Of a stretch of DNA of 64,000 bases, positions 60,493 through 64,000 are shown piece by piece. Made by a program: the position numbers and the translations under genes. The notes beneath the pieces were generated by a model. It did no database searches, was not told where the DNA came from, and saw only the letters and a list, made by a program, of their open reading frames with translations. This DNA is from an uncultured Lachnospiraceae bacterium (GTDB taxonomy: Bacteria > Bacillota > Clostridia > Lachnospirales > Lachnospiraceae): positions 1-64,000 of the forward strand of contig CALWLY010000004.1 in assembly GCA_944381635.1 (NCBI GenBank). Direction: 5' to 3'. The number at the start of each line of letters is the position of its first letter. The stretch's first letter is position 1.

Positions 60493-60517
60493 ACCTGCAC
60501 CTGCTTTTTATCTTTTC

Positions 60518-61030
60518 CTAGTTTTCAATTTCTGCAATCTGTTTTACGTAATCCCCCGCTCCGTCTTCCACAGACACAATCTGTCCTTCTTTGGGATATG
60601 TCATCCCCAGTTCCGTAATGGCAATTCTTCTGATCTCATTCAAATCCACAGAAGATTGAATGCGAGTATACTCTTCATCGTTTGCCATTTTTAAGTCGTT
60701 AAGCTCACTTTCCAGGGTGGAAATTTTTTTCAGACTGACTGTAATGTCAGACTGAAGCTGCAAATAGTTGATCAGAATAACTCCGGAAACAACCAGAGCT
60801 GCTGCCAGAAACATAACATAACCAAAGTTCATGTACACGGCTTTGTCTCTGTTCTTGCGTGCCGCATGACTCAACTGCTTTTTAGGGAGTCCTTCCTCTA
60901 TTCCCGGAAGTTCAGGAAGAACCTCCAGTTTTCTCGCTGCACTGCCGTCTATATATACCTGATTGTAGCTTCTTCTCTGTCCTCTTGCGTTTGTTGTTCT
61001 CCTGCGTTGTCCCGTCCTATTGTTAGCCAT
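60518..61030 (-). CDS. ftsL: FtsL/DivIC-like septum protein
   Basis: 170 residues. A basic N-terminal tail, one membrane helix (YVMFLAAALVVSGVILINYLQL) and a coiled-coil with LESELNDLKMANDEEYTRIQSS, ending in VDLNEIRRIAITELGMTYP, typical of FtsL-type bitopic division proteins. It sits between rsmH and the class B PBP, the classic ftsL position. The ATG at 61030 follows GGGAGGAAT; a longer frame overlapping rsmH is less likely. Confidence 0.85.
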   Translation of the reverse strand: MANNRTGQRRRTTNARGQRRSYNQVYIDGSAARKLEVLPELPGIEEGLPKKQLSHAARKNRDKAVYMNFGYVMFLAAALVVSGVILINYLQLQSDITVSLKKISTLESELNDLKMANDEEYTRIQSSVDLNEIRRIAITELGMTYPKEGQIVSVEDGAGDYVKQIAEIEN

Positions 61031-61109
61031 TACAATTCCTCCCTGTCTCAAATAATCGGCGGCATCTTTTTTCCTCTGCATAGGTGTCTGTTTACCGCCT
61101 GACTGCACG

Positions 61110-62048
61110 CTATGCCTGTGCTTTTTCAAAAATCCTCAATTTTGCGCTTTTGGAACGCTTGTTTTCTGCCAGTTCTTCCTCACTGGGAAGTATGGGTTTT
61201 CTTGTAATTACTTTCCCTGCTGATACCTTTCCGCATATGCATACCGGAAAATCCGGCGGGCAGGTGCAGGGGTTTTCTCTTTTCTTAAATGCTGATTTTA
61301 CAATTCTGTCCTCCAGGGAATGGAAGGTAATAATACAAAGTCTTCCGCCCGGATTTAACAGATCAATAAATTCATCCAGAGAGTCTTTCAAAACTTCCAG
61401 TTCGCGGTTGCACTCGATTCGAATAGCCTGAAACGTTCTCTTGGAAGGATGTCCTCCGTTTGCCCGCATCTTTGCCGGTATCGCCGCTTTTATAATCTCA
61501 TTCAATTCTCCGGTTGTCTCGATCGGTTTTTCTTTTCTTGCTGCCACGATATGTTTCGCAATATTCTTTGCAAACTGCTCTTCCCCGTAGTCCTTAATGA
61601 TACGGAACAGATCTCTTTCCGAATATTCGTTTACGATTTCTTTTGCCGAAAGACTCTGGCGCTGATCCATTCTCATATCCAGATTCGTATCGTACTTGTA
61701 GGAAAATCCTCTCTCGATAGTATCCAGCTGATAGGAGGAAACTCCCAGATCCAGAACAATTCCGTCTACTCCGGAAATTCCCAGATCAGAGAGAACGGAA
61801 CCCATGTTGCAATAATTGCTCCGAACCAGGGTTGTCCGATCTTTATAATCGGAAAGCCTCTCTCCCGCCGCTTCAATGGCCGCTGCATCCTGATCGATGC
61901 CAATCAGCCTTCCGCTGCCAAGTCTTTTGCATATTTCCAGGGAATGACCGCCGCCTCCCAGCGTACCATCCACATAAATCCCATTTTCTTTTATGTTCAG
62001 TCCTTCTATTGTTTCATCCAGCAAAACAGATTTGTGTTTAAATTCCAT
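61110..62048 (-). CDS. rsmH: 16S rRNA (cytosine-1402-N4)-methyltransferase RsmH
   Basis: 312 residues. Methylates C1402 of 16S rRNA with SAM. Signatures: [25 protein letters not shown] for SAM binding, [44 protein letters not shown] and [17 protein letters not shown]. The start at 62048 follows GGGAGAGAAC. Second gene of the division cluster after mraZ. Confidence 0.96.
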   Translation of the reverse strand: MEFKHKSVLLDETIEGLNIKENGIYVDGTLGGGGHSLEICKRLGSGRLIGIDQDAAAIEAAGERLSDYKDRTTLVRSNYCNMGSVLSDLGISGVDGIVLDLGVSSYQLDTIERGFSYKYDTNLDMRMDQRQSLSAKEIVNEYSERDLFRIIKDYGEEQFAKNIAKHIVAARKEKPIETTGELNEIIKAAIPAKMRANGGHPSKRTFQAIRIECNRELEVLKDSLDEFIDLLNPGGRLCIITFHSLEDRIVKSAFKKRENPCTCPPDFPVCICGKVSAGKVITRKPILPSEEELAENKRSKSAKLRIFEKAQA

Positions 62049-62111
62049 GTTCTCTCCCACTGTATTTCTGTATTCCGACAGCCTCTTTTACGGTATCCGG
62101 CTACGGCAGTC

Positions 62112-62549
62112 TTACAGGCTGAATCCCAAATCTGCCATTCTTTCCGAAATATCTTCCATCTCTTCATCTGCAATGGCATTGATCTCCTGCCATTTCTGAA
62201 GACTCCAGATTTCGATGTGAGTGGCTACTCCCACCAAAACCACATCTTTTTCCAGCTGTGCGAAGGTTCTCAGTGCCGGCGGAACCAGGATTCTTCCCTG
62301 CTTGTCCACTTCCACACATGCCGCACTTCCCAGAAAATAACGTACAATCTGACGGTTGTCTTTTTTATTGAGAGCCAAACCGCCAAGCTTTTCCTCTATC
62401 TTCTGCCATTCCTGATTGTCATAGGCAAACAGGCAGCCTTCCATTCCTTTTGTAATCACAAATTCCTCACCTAAAGAATCCCGGAATTTGGAAGGAATAA
62501 TCAACCTGCCTTTCGTATCGATCGTATGATTGTATTCACCCATAAACAT
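62112..62549 (-). CDS. mraZ: transcriptional regulator MraZ
   Basis: 145 residues with two SpoVT/AbrB-like repeats: GEYNHTIDTKGRLIIPSKFRDSLGEEFVITKG and VEVDKQGRILVPPALRTFAQLEKDVVLVG. It represses its own operon of division and wall genes. The chosen ATG (62549) has CAGGTGAT upstream; another ATG two codons on is also possible. Four AGTGG boxes with 10-bp steps lie 130-175 bp upstream (62678-62722). Confidence 0.93.
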   Translation of the reverse strand: MFMGEYNHTIDTKGRLIIPSKFRDSLGEEFVITKGMEGCLFAYDNQEWQKIEEKLGGLALNKKDNRQIVRYFLGSAACVEVDKQGRILVPPALRTFAQLEKDVVLVGVATHIEIWSLQKWQEINAIADEEMEDISERMADLGFSL

Positions 62550-62677
62550 GACAATCACCTGCTTTAGAGGGTGCATATTTCAGAGATCTGAATAACAGGG
62601 GTTAAACTTTTATACAGAGTATGCAAATTTCCTCCGGTAAAAATATTGGAAAATTTATCCCAAAACGGAAATCTCTT

Positions 62678-62722
62678 CCACTTTCAACCACTTTTTTCTA
62701 TTCTAAACCACTTTTCACCACT
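62678..62722 (-). promoter_or_regulatory. MraZ operator, four AGTGG boxes
   Basis: On the minus strand AGTGG occurs with steps of 10, 20 and 10 bp (plus-strand CCACT at 62718, 62708, 62688 and 62678); the slot at the missing step is degenerate. MraZ rings bind spaced direct repeats of this kind (AAAGTGG in Mollicutes). The boxes begin near the expected start of transcription. Confidence 0.7.
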
Positions 62723-62731
62723 CTTATATCT

Positions 62732-62760
62732 ATCCTAGTATAAAATCCCATTTTTTGCAA
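62732..62760 (-). promoter_or_regulatory. promoter of the mraZ operon
   Basis: Minus strand: TTGCAA at 62755-62760, 17-bp spacer, TAGGAT at 62732-62737. The MraZ boxes start about 10 bp downstream, as expected for autorepression. The stretch 62550-62677 is untranslated leader without a visible gene. Confidence 0.55.
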
Positions 62761-62771
62761 GCTTTTGAAGC

Positions 62772-62812
62772 AAAAAAGGAGAAAGAATTTCAATCTCCGA
62801 AATTCTTTCTCC
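62772..62812 (-). terminator. intrinsic terminator of ychF
   Basis: Perfect 14-bp stem GGAGAAAGAATTTC and its reverse complement with a 7-nt loop; TTTTTTGC follows on the minus strand. Separates ychF from the mraZ operon. Confidence 0.85.
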
Positions 62813-62867
62813 TTCTGTATGTTTCGCTGTTATATTCCTGCTGTAATTACACTTATTTTATCTTTTT

Positions 62868-63965
62868 TTATACATTGAAGCGGAATAAAATAACATCTCC
62901 GTCCTTTACGACGTAATCTTTTCCTTCCATTCCTACAAGCCCTTTTTCTCTTGCAGCTGCCAAAGATCCGTGTTCCAGCAGATCCTTGTAGTTTACAACT
63001 TCCGCTTTGATAAATCCTCTTTCAAAGTCAGAGTGGATTTTTCCTGCTGCCTGGGGTGCCTTGGTACCTACTTTGATCGTCCATGCCCTTGTCTCATCCT
63101 CTCCTGCTGTCAGGTAGCTGATCAGTCCCAGCAGATGATAGCTTGCACGAATCAGTTTTTCCAATCCGGATTCCTTTAATCCCAGGTCCTCTAAAAACAT
63201 CGCTTTCTCATCATCGTCAAGTTCGGAAATCTCCGCTTCGATCTCCGCACAGATAACAAAAACTTCACTTCCGTTTTCTGACGCATAAGCTCTGACTTCT
63301 TCCACACCCTTGTTGGAAGCGCCGTCGTCCGCCAGATCATCTTCGCTGACATTAGCCGCATAAATCACAGGCTTTGCCGTGAGAAGATTCAAAGTAGAGA
63401 AAACAGCTGCCTCATCTTCATCTTCTGTCTCAAATCCCGCAGCCATCTTTCCGTCCTCGAGTCTTGCCTTTACTCTCTCCAAAAGGTTCAACTCCTTAGC
63501 CAGTGTCTTATCCATTCTGGCACCTTTGCTCACTTTGGCAATTCTTCTTTCCAGAATTTCAATATCAGAAAAGATCAGTTCCAGATTGATTGTCTCGATA
63601 TCGCGCAGAGGGTTCACGCTTCCGTCTACATGAACTACATTCGGATCTTCAAAACATCTTACCACATGAACGATGGCGTCTACCTCACGGATATTGCTTA
63701 AGAACTGATTTCCAAGTCCTTCTCCTTTGGACGCCCCCTTAACAAGACCTGCAATATCCACAAATTCGATAACCGCAGGAGTCACCTTTTTAGAATGGTA
63801 CATATCTCCCAGAAGTTTCAATCTTTCATCGGGAACCGCTACGATGCCTACGTTGGGATCAATCGTACAGAACGGATAATTTGCGGATTCAGCTCCTGCT
63901 TTTGTCAGAGAGTTGAACAAGGTACTTTTGCCTACGTTCGGCAGTCCTACAATTCCTAATTTCAT
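62868..63965 (-). CDS. ychF: redox-regulated ribosome-binding ATPase YchF (Ola1)
   Basis: 365 residues, the standard length. P-loop GLPNVGKSTLFN (7-18), DIAGLVKGASKGEGLGN (switch II) and NVSEDD in place of the NKxD motif, which explains the ATP preference of this group. C-terminal TGS domain ends KDYVVKDGDVILFRFNV. It binds ribosomes and is linked to oxidative stress responses. The start is the first ATG; its upstream region runs off the window after 35 bp. Confidence 0.96.
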   Translation of the reverse strand: MKLGIVGLPNVGKSTLFNSLTKAGAESANYPFCTIDPNVGIVAVPDERLKLLGDMYHSKKVTPAVIEFVDIAGLVKGASKGEGLGNQFLSNIREVDAIVHVVRCFEDPNVVHVDGSVNPLRDIETINLELIFSDIEILERRIAKVSKGARMDKTLAKELNLLERVKARLEDGKMAAGFETEDEDEAAVFSTLNLLTAKPVIYAANVSEDDLADDGASNKGVEEVRAYASENGSEVFVICAEIEAEISELDDDEKAMFLEDLGLKESGLEKLIRASYHLLGLISYLTAGEDETRAWTIKVGTKAPQAAGKIHSDFERGFIKAEVVNYKDLLEHGSLAAAREKGLVGMEGKDYVVKDGDVILFRFNV

Positions 63966-64000
63966 GTTTATCTTTACCTATCCAGAAAGCCTTGACTTTG

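Noticed and set aside
1..64000. rRNA, tRNA, prophage or full insertion sequence
   Set aside because: No conserved rRNA or tRNA sequence, transposase, integrase or phage structural protein was found on either strand by reading.

Overview
This window looks like chromosomal DNA of a spore-forming, strictly anaerobic Firmicute of the Lachnospiraceae type (Blautia/Dorea-like). Reasons: the era - yqzL - recO - glyS order, sporulation genes (spoIVA and a spoVB-like flippase), an [FeFe] hydrogenase, rubrerythrin, ferredoxin-type oxidoreductases, a giant BadF/HgdC-type activase, strong AGGAGG-like ribosome binding sites and Gram-positive sigma-A promoters (TTGACA-N17-TATAAT type). I see no rRNA, tRNA, phage, insertion sequence or CRISPR array. 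Species assignment is inference.

Layout. 0-7.4 kb (minus strand): glyS, a lipoprotein, recO, yqzL-like, era, a tiny lipoprotein, and a PreP-like M16C metalloprotease. 7.5-12.8 kb: an AraC regulator divergent from a two-subunit ABC exporter and a GNAT acetyltransferase. 12.8-17.8 kb (minus): MATE exporter, ZIP metal transporter, a stand-alone GT51 glycosyltransferase and a SpoVB-like lipid flippase. 18.2-23.2 kb: a sugar locus (fucose/arabinose-isomerase-like protein, DUF4867-type cupin, xylulokinase) divergent from a LacI regulator, with operator-like palindromes between them. 23.3-25.6 kb: rhomboid-like membrane protein, a sigma-70-like protein without region 4, and an unrecognised protein. 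25.7-31.5 kb: a 1416-residue CoA-dehydratase activase-type protein and a VanW protein. 31.5-37.0 kb: a probable glycan cluster (toroid protein, GH109-like Gfo/Idh/MocA protein, DUF4091 protein). 37.0-45.9 kb: CGGC protein, spoIVA, a CNNM/CorC protein, and an MFS - aldo/keto reductase - S66 peptidase group next to a flavin/ferredoxin protein.

46-52 kb is an eroding region: small accessory genes between dispersed palindromic repeats, an alcohol dehydrogenase pseudogene that keeps a MerR-type promoter, a MutS2-like gene split by an in-frame TGA, the tail of an ABC-2 permease cut at a repeat, and a short transcription unit with a strong promoter, a 12-codon ORF and folded RNA ending in terminators. 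52.3-57.8 kb: an [FeFe] hydrogenase-rubrerythrin fusion under what reads as a c-di-GMP-I riboswitch with a transcription terminator, then mtnN, a YdcF-like protein and an XRE-aminotransferase fusion. 58-62.6 kb is the start of the division/cell-wall cluster (mraZ, rsmH, ftsL-like, class B PBP) behind a four-box MraZ operator, followed by ychF.

Main candidates for something new: c-di-GMP control of a hydrogenase-rubrerythrin fusion whose linker still holds a ribosome binding site and start codon; a 17-bp perfect hairpin burying the spoIVA ribosome binding site; two families of dispersed palindromic elements; the 50.8-51.1 kb transcription unit; and a sigma-like protein lacking its -35-binding domain.
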